From Nocardia aobensis NBRC 100429 (GTDB lineage Bacteria; Actinomycetota; Actinomycetes; Mycobacteriales; Mycobacteriaceae), in NCBI RefSeq assembly GCF_000308375.1, contig NZ_BAFQ01000142.1, positions 46,606 through 110,605 on the forward strand: a stretch of DNA of 64,000 nt, given 5' to 3'. Below, one piece after another: positions 16,679-24,533 of this stretch. The first letter of the stretch is position 1; each line of letters starts with the position of its first letter. Under the pieces are notes generated by a model that searched no databases, was not told the DNA's origin, and saw only the letters and a list, made by a program, of their open reading frames with translations. Position numbers and translations under genes: made by a program.

Positions 16679-17106
16679 TGGCCACACCCGGCACCACTGT
16701 GACCGACGGCGACAACAAGCTGTCGTGGATGCTCGAGGATCTGACCGTTCCCGGCGTCCGATTCGCCGTACTACTGTCCGAAGACGGCCTGCGCATCGCC
16801 CACGTCGGCGCCATCTCCCTCGACGACGCCGAACGCTTCGCCGCTGCGGCCTCGGGCCTCAGATCCCTGGGCAAGGCCCTCAGCGAATTCTGTGGCCCCG
16901 CGAATACGGTGCGGCAGAACATGACCGAGTACGACGAGGGCATGATCTTCATCACCGCAGCCGGTGAGGGCGCCCTGATCGGCGTCTCGACCATGCCCGA
17001 CGTCGACGTCAGCATGGTCGCGCACCGGATGAACGAACTCGCCGTCAGAGTCGGCCGCGAACTCGGCAGCCTGCCCCGCCACAGGCCCGGTAGCGATCGG
17101 GCATGA
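16678..17106 (+). CDS. Roadblock/LC7 domain protein (CvnB type)
   Basis: 142 residues. ATG shares its A with the stop of cvnA (TGATG). The Roadblock/LC7 fold is seen in WMLEDLTVPGVRFAVLLSEDGLRIAHVG, FAAAASGLRSLGKALSEF and GALIGVSTMPDVDVSMVAHRMNEL. In conservons CvnB binds CvnA and acts as a GTPase-activating or scaffold partner of CvnD. It overlaps cvnC by ATGA. Confidence 0.92.
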   Translation: MATPGTTVTDGDNKLSWMLEDLTVPGVRFAVLLSEDGLRIAHVGAISLDDAERFAAAASGLRSLGKALSEFCGPANTVRQNMTEYDEGMIFITAAGEGALIGVSTMPDVDVSMVAHRMNELAVRVGRELGSLPRHRPGSDRA

Positions 17107-17453
17107 GCAAGCACCGGCGCGATCCCGACCTGGTCCGTGCCTACGTACGCACGGGCGGACGTACCCGTGCGAGTCGTTCGGTCGACCTGGTGACACTTGT
17201 TGTGGCAGCACAGGATCCGACGCCCGGTGCCAGTCCGGACGCGCGCCGGGTTTTGAACGTCTGTAGTCGGCACGCTGCACTGTCGCTCGCCGAGGTGGCC
17301 GCATATCTCGACCTGCCGCCCTCGGTAGTGAAGATCGTGGTATCGGACCTGCTCGACAGCGGCCATCTGGTCAACCCGACCCCGGCGGACTATGTGCCGG
17401 AGGTCGCCCTGCTCGAGGAGGTACTGAATGGGCTCCGCGCTCTCGCCGTCTGA
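17103..17453 (+). CDS. DUF742 protein (CvnC type)
   Basis: 116 residues; ATG overlaps the cvnB stop. DUF742 is recognised by VRAYVRTGGRT near the start, the winged-helix part RRVLNVCSRHAALSLAEVAAYLDLPPSVVKIVVSDLL read in two halves, and the C-terminal LLEEVLNGLRAL. It is predicted to be a small DNA-binding-like or adaptor fold; in conservons it interacts with the other Cvn proteins. Its 3' end overlaps the start of the GTPase gene by 26 nt. Confidence 0.9.
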   Translation: MSKHRRDPDLVRAYVRTGGRTRASRSVDLVTLVVAAQDPTPGASPDARRVLNVCSRHAALSLAEVAAYLDLPPSVVKIVVSDLLDSGHLVNPTPADYVPEVALLEEVLNGLRALAV

Positions 17454-18075
17454 GCGCCCGACTGCCCTGTCCGAACGACCCGCCGCTGTGACCGACCGCA
17501 CGGTCGACTATGTGCCGGAAACGGTCACGCGCTCGGTGAAGCTATTGGTAGCAGGCAATTTCGGCGTCGGTAAGACCACGTTCGTCAGCAGCGTCTCGGA
17601 GATCCGTCCGCTGCGCACGGAAGAGACCATTACCGAGGCCAGCGTCGGTATCGACGATATGGCCGGACTCCCGGGCAAGCAGACCACCACGGTGGCCATG
17701 GATTTCGGGCGCATCACGCTCAATCCGCAACTGGCGCTGTATCTGTTCGGTACGCCGGGGCAGCGCCGATTCCTGCCGTTGTGGGAGGAGCTGGCCAACG
17801 GCGCACTCGGTGCGCTGGTGCTGGTCGATACCCGCCGCATCGACAAGGCGGACGAGGTGCTGTCCATCCTCGAGGAACGCGGCGTGCCGTATTCCGTGGC
17901 CATCAACGAGTTCGACGGTGCGCATCGCTTCCCGCTCAGCGAGATCCGCGATGCGCTCGATCTGGAGCCGGGCACCCCGCTCACCGCGCTGGACGCCCGT
18001 GACCGCGGCACCTGCCTGCGCTCGCTGATCACGCTGGTGGAATTCCTGTTCCACCGGCTCGAACCGCGATCCTGA
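17428..18075 (+). CDS. Conservon Ras-like GTP-binding protein (CvnD type)
   Basis: 215 residues. P-loop GNFGVGKTTFVSSVSE (about 44-59), switch region TEASVGIDDMAGL, G3-equivalent MDFGRI followed by LFGTPGQRRFLPLWEEL, and G4-equivalent INEFDG in place of the textbook NKxD, as is normal for this family. It would cycle between GTP and GDP under control of CvnB and CvnA at the membrane. It starts inside cvnC. The operon closes with a strong hairpin. The first 30 residues are a variable Ser/Pro-rich tail. Confidence 0.93.
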   Translation: MGSALSPSERPTALSERPAAVTDRTVDYVPETVTRSVKLLVAGNFGVGKTTFVSSVSEIRPLRTEETITEASVGIDDMAGLPGKQTTTVAMDFGRITLNPQLALYLFGTPGQRRFLPLWEELANGALGALVLVDTRRIDKADEVLSILEERGVPYSVAINEFDGAHRFPLSEIRDALDLEPGTPLTALDARDRGTCLRSLITLVEFLFHRLEPRS

Positions 18076-18091
18076 ACGTTTCCGACCCGAG

Positions 18092-18122
18092 CAACGCCGC
18101 ACCGGCCTCCGGTGCGGCGTTG
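18092..18122. terminator. Hairpin terminator between the conservon and the convergent LysR gene
   Basis: 14-bp arms CAACGCCGCACCGG (18092-18105) and CCGGTGCGGCGTTG (18109-18122) with a 3-base loop, followed by TTCATATC. It is 16 bases after the cvnD stop and 6 bases before the LysR gene's stop on the other strand, so it probably works both ways. Confidence 0.8.
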
Positions 18123-18128
18123 TTCATA

Positions 18129-18986
18129 TCAGGAGCTGTGCAGGGCGGCCAGCAGGGTGGTCAGGATCGGTGAGCGCCGGATATCGCTGCGGAGCACGGC
18201 CGACACCGGAATGCGCAGCGGCCGGCCCGCGAGTTTCAGGGTGGCGATGCCTTCGGTGGCACTGTCGGCATACAGGATGGTCCAGGCGTCCGGCCGGTTG
18301 ATCAATTCCATCGTCGCGGTGTGATCCGGGGGAATCGGCGGACCGTAGCTGGGCCGGGTCGGCAGTTCGGCGAACGCGTGCCGGACAACGTTGTGCAGAA
18401 GCACCTGTTCCGCCTCCGGGGGCAGCAGCAGCGGATATTTCCCCAACTCGGCCAATGTCACATCACCGCGGCCGGCCAGCGGGTGGGCGGTGGAGGCGGC
18501 GATCACGAGGTCCTCCACCCACAGCTGGTCGACCGTGAGACCGGGCTGTTCGACACTGCCTCTGATGAGAGCGAGATCACAGTCGCCATCCGCGACCGCG
18601 GCGATGCGCTGCCGGAAAGGCTTGATGACGAACTCGATTTCGGCACCCGGATGCGCTTCGCGTGCTCCGGCTATCGCGGATAGCGATCTTGTTGCGAAAG
18701 ACATGTTCGCCGCCAGGCGAATGCGTGGCCCCGAGTCGCGTACAGCTGCGCGAATAGCGGATTCGAGGCTCAGCATTTGTTTCGCAAGGGGAAGTAGCCG
18801 AATAGTTGCCTCAGTCGGAACAACGGAGCGTGTGGAGCGTTCGAAGAGCTGAACACCAAGATCATGTTCGAGCCGCGCGATTTGATGACTGATAGCCGAT
18901 TGCGATATGAAGCAGCGCACAGCGGCGCGACTGAAGCTCAACTCCTCGCACACCGCGACGAAGTAGGTGAGCTGACGCAGTTCCAT
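18129..18986 (-). CDS. LysR-family transcriptional regulator
   Basis: 285 residues from ATG 18986, preferred over ATG 18998 because GGAG lies 6 bases before it. The N-terminal winged helix-turn-helix is classical: MELRQLTYFVAVCEELSFSRAA, then ISQSAISHQIARLEHDLG and FERSTRSVVPTEA. The C-terminal part is the periplasmic-binding-like effector domain (HPGAEIEFVIKPF, DCDLALIRG). It is divergent from an NDH-2 gene across a 111-base gap containing palindromes, so NDH-2 and its own gene are the expected targets. Effector unknown. Confidence 0.93.
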   Translation of the reverse strand: MELRQLTYFVAVCEELSFSRAAVRCFISQSAISHQIARLEHDLGVQLFERSTRSVVPTEATIRLLPLAKQMLSLESAIRAAVRDSGPRIRLAANMSFATRSLSAIAGAREAHPGAEIEFVIKPFRQRIAAVADGDCDLALIRGSVEQPGLTVDQLWVEDLVIAASTAHPLAGRGDVTLAELGKYPLLLPPEAEQVLLHNVVRHAFAELPTRPSYGPPIPPDHTATMELINRPDAWTILYADSATEGIATLKLAGRPLRIPVSAVLRSDIRRSPILTTLLAALHSS

Positions 18987-18995
18987 CAAGATCTC

Positions 18996-19024
18996 CATTC
19001 ATGAATGATCTAGATAAGAGTCAT
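18996..19024. promoter_or_regulatory. Candidate LysR binding region between lysR and ndh
   Basis: A 12-bp perfect palindrome CATTCATGAATG lies at 18996-19007, followed by ATGA (19005-19008), a 12-base spacer and TCAT (19021-19024). The region is AT-rich against the GC-rich background. It sits immediately upstream of the lysR start and 74-102 bases upstream of ndh, where a LysR autoregulatory/activation site is expected. Confidence 0.5.
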
Positions 19025-19097
19025 CAATATTATGCGCCCTGACCCCCGAAACATCCAGCCTATGAATCGCGTTTACTCATGACAGAAGGAGGCTGTC

Positions 19098-20390
19098 ATG
19101 CAACACGTGGATGCGGGAATCGAAACCACCGATGTGGTCATCGTGGGTTCGGGGTTCGGCGGGCTCGCCGCCGCGAAGCAGCTCAGCAAATCGGGAATCA
19201 ATTACGTGCTCATCTCGGCGACGCCGGAACACCTGTTCCAGCCGCTGCTCTATCAGGTAGCGACGGGTGTGCTCCCGTCCGCCGATATCGCCCCGCCGAT
19301 CGCGCAGATCCTGCGCAGGCACAAGGGCTCGGATGTACGACTGGGCAAGGTCGTCGATATCGACGCCGATGCCGCCGTACTCACCTACGACACCGAGCAG
19401 GGCCCGCGCAAGATTCGCTACGGCTCGCTGATCGCGGCCACCGGGGCCACCCAATCGTATTTCGGCCGCGACGATTTCGCGGAGAAGACGTTCTCGCTCA
19501 AGACCATCGACGATGCCACGCTGCTGCGGGCGCAGATCGAGCGCGTGTTCGCCGAGGCGGCGAAGGCCGATCCGGAAACTCGTGAACGGCTGCTGAGCTT
19601 CGTGGTCGTCGGCGCGGGCCCGACCGGCGTCGAGGTCGCCGGCCAGCTCAAGGAGCTCGCGAAACGCCACTACCACCAGGAGATCTCGGTAACCCTGGTC
19701 GAGGGCGCCGGCGCGGTGCTGCCACCGTTCGGCGGCAGCCTGTCGGAGTACGCGCGCACATCGTTGAGCCGCAACGGCGTCGAGGTCCTGCTGGACACCT
19801 TCGTCACCGATATCGAGGCCGGCAAGGTGACCGTGAAGACCAAGGACGGTGTCGAGCGCGGTATCGGCGCCGAGACCGTGGTGTGGTCGGCGGGTGTGGC
19901 GGCCGGCGGATTCGCCACGCTGCTGGCCGAGGTCACCGGCTGCGAAACCGACCGCGCCGGACGGCTTCTCATCAACCCGGACTGCACGGTGGGCGGGCAC
20001 GCCGATATCTACGCCATCGGCGATATGACCTCGCTGAACGGCTATCCGGGCCAGTCACCGACGGCCATGCAGGAAGGCCGCCACGTCGCCGACATCATCC
20101 GTCGCAAGAAGCAGCCCGGCACCCCGTTCGTGTACTGGGACAAGGGCTCGATGGCGGTGATCAGCCGGTTCAGCGCGGTCACCAAGATCAACGACCGCGT
20201 CAAGTTCACCGGCACCATCGCCTGGGCCACCTGGCTCGCCGTCCACCTGTTCTACCTGGTCGGCTTCCGCAACCGCTTCGTCGCGGTCCTGTCCTGGCTG
20301 GTGGCGTTCATCGGCACGGGCCGCCCGGGCTTCGACGAGAGCGACAAGCCGCGGGCGAAGACGGTTCCCGAGAACCGGCAAGCGGCTTAG
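19098..20390 (+). CDS. ndh: Type II NADH dehydrogenase (NDH-2), NAD(P)/FAD-dependent oxidoreductase
   Basis: 430 residues. AAGGAGG lies 5 bases before the ATG. FAD-binding Rossmann motif VVIVGSGFGGLAAAKQL (about 13-29), the second NADH-binding motif FVVVGAGPTGVEVAGQL (about 173-189), the ATGATQSYFG block and DIYAIGDMTSL near the FAD. A C-terminal hydrophobic helix (IAWATWLAVHLFYLVGF) attaches it to the membrane. It passes electrons from NADH to menaquinone without pumping protons. It is divergent from a LysR regulator, which suggests that this copy is controlled by growth conditions. Confidence 0.92.
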   Translation: MQHVDAGIETTDVVIVGSGFGGLAAAKQLSKSGINYVLISATPEHLFQPLLYQVATGVLPSADIAPPIAQILRRHKGSDVRLGKVVDIDADAAVLTYDTEQGPRKIRYGSLIAATGATQSYFGRDDFAEKTFSLKTIDDATLLRAQIERVFAEAAKADPETRERLLSFVVVGAGPTGVEVAGQLKELAKRHYHQEISVTLVEGAGAVLPPFGGSLSEYARTSLSRNGVEVLLDTFVTDIEAGKVTVKTKDGVERGIGAETVVWSAGVAAGGFATLLAEVTGCETDRAGRLLINPDCTVGGHADIYAIGDMTSLNGYPGQSPTAMQEGRHVADIIRRKKQPGTPFVYWDKGSMAVISRFSAVTKINDRVKFTGTIAWATWLAVHLFYLVGFRNRFVAVLSWLVAFIGTGRPGFDESDKPRAKTVPENRQAA

Positions 20391-20462
20391 CGTCATTCCC
20401 ACCGAAGTTCCACCTTCCGGCCCGCGACAACGATGCGGGCCGGAACGCGCGGCGTCGGAGTC

Positions 20463-21167
20463 TCAGGCCGCCCGCTCGACTTCCGCGTCGGTGGTGGCCA
20501 TGGTGAACAGGTCCTCGGCGAGGGCATCGGGATGTACGCGCCGAATGTCGTCGGGTTCCACCGTGGCGAAGCGGCCGGCATCGAACAGCTGTTGTGCCGC
20601 ACTGTTTTCGATGAGGCGGCTGATGAGCAGAGCGCCCACCCGCACGCCGCTCGTACGCACCTGCTGGTCGATCGAGTGCAGATAGTTGAGCAGGGCCGAC
20701 TGCGGCACGCTCGAACTGGCCAGCGCCGCCTGCGGTGCGCGCACCGATCCCCCCTGAGCGATGAGGACGGCGCCGGAGCCGCGGGCCGCCATCGCGGGCA
20801 CCAGCGCGTGCATGATGCGCACCGGCGTGGTCAGGTTGATCGGCAACCAGCTGCGCAAGGTGTCCGCGTCCAGCGACAACGCATCCACCGGTAGCCGGCT
20901 CACATCACCCGGGCTGTAGATCACCACGTCCGGAAGCCCGTGCGCCGCCTGCAGTTCGGCGAGTGCGTGGTCGACCCGGGCGTCGTCGGCGAGGTCGGCG
21001 AGCAGCACATCCACCTCTATCCCCTCGGCCGAGAGCCGCGTCCGCAACCGTTCGAGCGTCTCGGGGTTGCGCGCGATCACCGTCACCGAATAGCCCGCAC
21101 GCCCGAAACGCAGCGCTGCCGACAATCCGAGCGCGGGACCGGCACCGAACACTGCCAGATGTGGCAT
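20463..21167 (-). CDS. SDR-fold protein lacking the usual catalytic Tyr/Lys
   Basis: 234 residues from ATG 21167 with GGAGG 7 bases upstream. The Rossmann N-terminus is HLAVFGAGPALGLSAALRFGRAGYSVTVIARN, with GxGxxLG in place of the classical TGxxxGxG, and DLADDARVD follows as the adenine pocket. The region that should hold Y-x3-K reads SVPQSALLNYLHSID, so neither catalytic residue is at its normal place. It may be a non-canonical reductase or a binding protein. It is divergent from a TetR gene across a 41-bp inverted repeat, so it is very likely that regulator's target. Confidence 0.8.
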   Translation of the reverse strand: MPHLAVFGAGPALGLSAALRFGRAGYSVTVIARNPETLERLRTRLSAEGIEVDVLLADLADDARVDHALAELQAAHGLPDVVIYSPGDVSRLPVDALSLDADTLRSWLPINLTTPVRIMHALVPAMAARGSGAVLIAQGGSVRAPQAALASSSVPQSALLNYLHSIDQQVRTSGVRVGALLISRLIENSAAQQLFDAGRFATVEPDDIRRVHPDALAEDLFTMATTDAEVERAA

Positions 21168-21180
21168 GACCCAACCTCCA

Positions 21181-21221
21181 TAACTTGAGAGGGCACTCAA
21201 TTTGAATGCCCTCTCAAGTTA
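21181..21221. promoter_or_regulatory. 41-bp near-perfect inverted repeat: TetR operator in the SDR/TetR gap
   Basis: Two 20-base arms (21181-21200 and 21202-21221) around a single T match in 19 of 20 positions; the outer part is TAACTTGAGAGGGCA. Each arm also contains a smaller dyad: TTGAG-N6-CTCAA (21185-21200) and TTGA-N8-TCAA (21202-21217). It fills the gap between the SDR start (21167) and the TetR start (21263). Binding of the TetR product as two dimers is inferred. Confidence 0.8.
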
Positions 21222-21262
21222 AGGTCAAGTCGAGTGGGTTTTCAAGTTGTTAGGGTGAGGCC

Positions 21263-21928
21263 ATGGCCGAGAAGGTGGCGAGTACCGCGGATACGACCGC
21301 CGGCGCGCGACCGCGGCGTCGTGACGCCCGGGACAATCGGGACAAGATCGCCGCGGCGGCCCGGCGGCGGTTCACGGCCGAGGGCCTCGACGCCTCGCTG
21401 AATCAGATCGCGCGCGACGCCGGAGTCAGCATCGGCACGCTCTACAACCACTTCCCCACCCGGGAAGCACTGATCGACGACGCGCTCCTCGAGTTGGTCG
21501 TGGAGTCGGGCCGCAGCGCGGAGGAGGCACTGCGAGCGCACGACCCCTGGACGGGCCTGGTCGACCATCTGACGAAGCTGGCGCAGTGGCAGGCGAACGA
21601 TCGCGGCTTCACCGATATCTGCGTGTACTCGCTGCCCGCCGACAGTCCGATCGAGGTGGCGAAACATCAGGGCCACACCCTGTTCCGGCAACTGGTGGCC
21701 CGGGCGCAGGAGGCCGGGCGGCTGCGTAGCGACATCACCGAAACCGATCTCGGTCTGCTGCTGTGGTCGGTGGTGCGGGCGACCGACGGCGTGCGCGACC
21801 TCGCACCCGAGGCGTGGCGCCGGCATCTGACGGTCCTGCTCGACGGCTTACGCGCCGAGGCCGCCCATCCCCTGCCGGGCAGCGCGCTCGATCCCGAACA
21901 GGTCCGCGCGGCAATGACTCTCGGGTGA
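21263..21928 (+). CDS. TetR/AcrR-family transcriptional regulator
   Basis: 221 residues. The N-terminal DNA-binding domain is typical: RDNRDKIAAAARRRFTAEGLDASLNQIARDAGVSIGTLYNHFPTREALID, given here as the run of helices 1-4. The C-terminal ligand domain includes the DUF/AcrR-C-like stretch with WTGLVDHLTKLAQWQANDRGF. It is divergent from the SDR gene with a large inverted repeat in between, so it probably represses both. Ligand unknown. Confidence 0.92.
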   Translation: MAEKVASTADTTAGARPRRRDARDNRDKIAAAARRRFTAEGLDASLNQIARDAGVSIGTLYNHFPTREALIDDALLELVVESGRSAEEALRAHDPWTGLVDHLTKLAQWQANDRGFTDICVYSLPADSPIEVAKHQGHTLFRQLVARAQEAGRLRSDITETDLGLLLWSVVRATDGVRDLAPEAWRRHLTVLLDGLRAEAAHPLPGSALDPEQVRAAMTLG

Positions 21929-22171
21929 AAGACATTCGGCCGAAGACCCCCGGACAGAGCAGTCCCCGGTAGTCTCCATCGATACCTGAACTTCAGTCGT
22001 CGCTGATTGTTCTGGATATTCGACTGGCTTGCCGGGGGCCTGGCCAGATCCTGGAAACCATCTCGTGAGTCGTTCGACGTCTCGTCCGACTACGTGGTGA
22101 TTTCCGGTGTTCCGGTGTATCACCTAGTTTCCTCCTGATTTTTCTCCAGTCAAGAGCTCAGGAAGGAAAAA

Positions 22172-22711
22172 CTACAGCTTGGCGAGCACTTTTTGGACGG
22201 TGAGCCAGGTGCGGGTAGTGATGTCCTTGCCGTAGACGGTCTCCAGCCACGCCATGTGATTGGGAGTCCCCGCGACGGAGTTGTCGATGACCGCCAGCAG
22301 GGCCCGCGCCGGTTCGTCGAAGCGCACGATCCGCACGGCCGACGCCAGGTCGCCGGGGAGTTCGGGCGGCGCGGAGCCCGCGCGGTCCTTCACGAACGTC
22401 GCGGTGAGGTAGGTGCCGCGGCAGTGCGTGAGGCCGGGAAAGGGATCCGAATCGACCAGTTTCTGCACTTCCTCGCGGCTGCGGATGATGGTGCCGCCGG
22501 CGATGCCCAGCTCGGCCTGCAACGCCGCCTGAATACGCGATTCCATTGCGGTGATATCGGTTTCGGTGCTGCCGAAGACGATGTTCCCGCTCGCCAGCAC
22601 CGACCCGACGCCCTCGTAGCCGAGTCCCTCGAAGACCGCCCGCACCTTCTCGTTGCGCATATTCGGGTTGCTGGGCATGATTCCCCGCAACCAGGCCGCA
22701 TACCGGTTCAT
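22172..22711 (-). CDS. DUF1697 family protein
   Basis: 179 residues from ATG 22711. The DUF1697 family is recognised by YAAWLRGIMPSNPNMRNEKVRAVFEGLGYEGVGSVLASGNIVFGS (start and middle of the domain) and the later TFVKDRAGSAPPELPG. Its function is unknown. The ATG overlaps the stop of the RibD-like gene as ATGA, so the two are made from one message. A 243-base gap downstream, up to the TetR stop, holds no gene that I can see. Confidence 0.85.
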   Translation of the reverse strand: MNRYAAWLRGIMPSNPNMRNEKVRAVFEGLGYEGVGSVLASGNIVFGSTETDITAMESRIQAALQAELGIAGGTIIRSREEVQKLVDSDPFPGLTHCRGTYLTATFVKDRAGSAPPELPGDLASAVRIVRFDEPARALLAVIDNSVAGTPNHMAWLETVYGKDITTRTWLTVQKVLAKL

Positions 22712-23358
22712 GAGCGGAAGGCTACCCGGCGCCACCGACACCGAAGCCCTCGATTCGACTCCGCGGACGAGGCGCGCTCGACGGCGTAGGTGAGGTGGGC
22801 CAGCCCCGCGCCCACCGTCCGGATACCGGTGAGACGCAGGGGCCGCGGTGTCACCGGCAGCGCGTCGTCCCCGTGCTCGAAGAGGCGACTGCCGGCGCCC
22901 ACCACCACCGGGAACACGGCCAATCGCAGCTCGTCGACCAGGCCACTCGCCAGGAGGGCATGGACCAGTTCGGTGCTCGCGTAGACCCGGATCTCACCGT
23001 CGAGCAGATACCTCAACTTCGACACCTGCTCGGTGAGGTCGCCCCGCAGCACGGTCGTGTTGTTCCACTCGGGATCCGACAGCGCCGCGGACACAACGTA
23101 TTTCGGCATACCGTTCATCCGGTCCGCGGTCGCGCCGGTGCGCCGCGGATACCGGGCGGCGAAGTATTCGTAACTGCGCCTGCCCAACAGCAGTGCCTGC
23201 GCGTCCAGCACATCCTCGTGAATCAGCCGGGCCCATTCCGCGCGGTCTTCCGGCGACAGCGCCGCACGCCAATCCGCGGTGCTGAAACCCTCCTCACCCG
23301 TCGGATCCTGGGTCACTCCATCGAGCGACACATTCTCGAAGACGACAATCTTTCCCAT
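22708..23358 (-). CDS. RibD C-terminal / dihydrofolate reductase-fold protein
   Basis: 216 residues from ATG 23358, chosen for the AGGAG 7 bases upstream; the reading frame continues to 23466 without a better site. The fold is the RibD_C/DHFR-like family: GKIVVFENVSLDGVTQDP, LLLGRRSYEYFAARYP, KYVVSAALSDPEWNNTTVL, DEIRVYAS-type strand (GEIRVYAS) and LRLAVFPVVVGAGSRLF. Members bind NADPH and reduce pterin- or flavin-like substrates; the true substrates are mostly unknown. It is first in a two-gene operon with DUF1697 and is divergent from an ECF sigma factor, so it may be under that factor's control. The last 20 residues are a non-conserved tail. Confidence 0.87.
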   Translation of the reverse strand: MGKIVVFENVSLDGVTQDPTGEEGFSTADWRAALSPEDRAEWARLIHEDVLDAQALLLGRRSYEYFAARYPRRTGATADRMNGMPKYVVSAALSDPEWNNTTVLRGDLTEQVSKLRYLLDGEIRVYASTELVHALLASGLVDELRLAVFPVVVGAGSRLFEHGDDALPVTPRPLRLTGIRTVGAGLAHLTYAVERASSAESNRGLRCRWRRVAFRS

Positions 23359-23484
23359 GGCGGTGCTCCTCTCGTAGGTGGCGAACTGCCACAGAGACAG
23401 ACACCGCCGCATCGGCGGAAATGGTCGCGTCCGGACCGACACTTTCACCGCCGCCGCGGTGTCCATATTCGGTGGAGGTGTGTC

Positions 23485-24498
23485 ATGACAGACGAAGAGG
23501 GTGACGTGGTGGCGACGGGCGACCTGATGGCCGCGGCGCGCGCCGGGGACGGTGCGGCGTTTCGGGCCTTGACCGGGCCGTACCGGGCTGAGTTACAGGT
23601 GCACTGCTATCGGATGCTCGGCTCGTTCCAGGATGCCGAGGACGCCCTGCAGGACACGCTTCTGGCCGCGTGGCAGGGCATCGGCGCATTTCAGGAGCGC
23701 TCCTCGTTGCGCACCTGGCTGTATCGGATCGCCACCAACCGGTGCCTGAACGCGCGCCGGGCCGCGGGCCGGCGCCGGGCGAAGGAGTGGGACGTGCCCG
23801 ATGTGGAACCACCGGAGCCCTCCCGGCTCGGCGAGGTCGTGTGGTTGCAGCCCTGCCCCGACGCACTGCTCGAGCAGGCGCCTCCCGGCCCGGAGGCACG
23901 CTACGAGCAGCGCGAGTCCGTCTCGCTGGCATTCCTGACGGCACTGCAACTGCTGCCGCCGCGGCAGGTCGCCGTCCTCGTGCTGCGCGATGTCCTCGGA
24001 TTCCGCGCGACCGAGACCGCCCGGATGCTCGACACCACCGCCGACTCGGTCAACAGTGCCCTCGCCCGGGCCCGCGCGGCACTCGAGCGCCGCCGCCCGA
24101 CCGGCCGATCACCGGCCCCGGGATCGGCGGACGAGGAGGCCATCGTGGCGAGATTCGCGCACGCGTGGGAATCGGCCGATGTGGACGCGCTCGTGCGACT
24201 GCTGACCGACGACGTCTTCATCTCGATGCCGCCGATCCCGTTCGAATACGTGGGGCGTGCGGTCGCCGGGCGCTTCTGCGCCGACATCTTCGCCGCCGGG
24301 CGGCGATTCGACCTGGTTCCGACGCGGGCCAACGGCCAACCGGCGTTCGGCGCCTACCTGCGCGGCACGGACGGCAGCAGTCACGGGACCGGACTGTACG
24401 TACTGTCGCTCGCCGGTGAGCGCATCAGCGCCCTGGCCCGATTCGAGAGCACCGTGTTGCCGTGGTTCGGCCTGCCCCGCACGCTGCCGAGTCGATAG
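23485..24498 (+). CDS. ECF sigma factor with fused SnoaL-like C-terminal domain (SigG/SigX5-like)
   Basis: 337 residues from ATG 23485, with GGAGG at 23474-23478. Sigma region 2: FRALTGPYRAELQVHCYRMLGSFQDAEDALQDTLLAAW (about 24-60). Then the WLQPCPDALLE linker motif characteristic of the SigG-like group, then sigma region 4 with LPPRQVAVLVLRDVLGFRATETARML (about 158-183). The last 120 residues form a SnoaL/NTF2-like domain (IVARFAHAWESADVDALVRLL) that in related ECF groups modulates activity in place of a separate anti-sigma factor. It is divergent from the RibD-like/DUF1697 operon, its likely regulon. Confidence 0.9.
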   Translation: MTDEEGDVVATGDLMAAARAGDGAAFRALTGPYRAELQVHCYRMLGSFQDAEDALQDTLLAAWQGIGAFQERSSLRTWLYRIATNRCLNARRAAGRRRAKEWDVPDVEPPEPSRLGEVVWLQPCPDALLEQAPPGPEARYEQRESVSLAFLTALQLLPPRQVAVLVLRDVLGFRATETARMLDTTADSVNSALARARAALERRRPTGRSPAPGSADEEAIVARFAHAWESADVDALVRLLTDDVFISMPPIPFEYVGRAVAGRFCADIFAAGRRFDLVPTRANGQPAFGAYLRGTDGSSHGTGLYVLSLAGERISALARFESTVLPWFGLPRTLPSR

Positions 24499-24533
24499 GG
24501 CTTCGAGTACGACCGCGCCGCAGGTTCGCCGGA

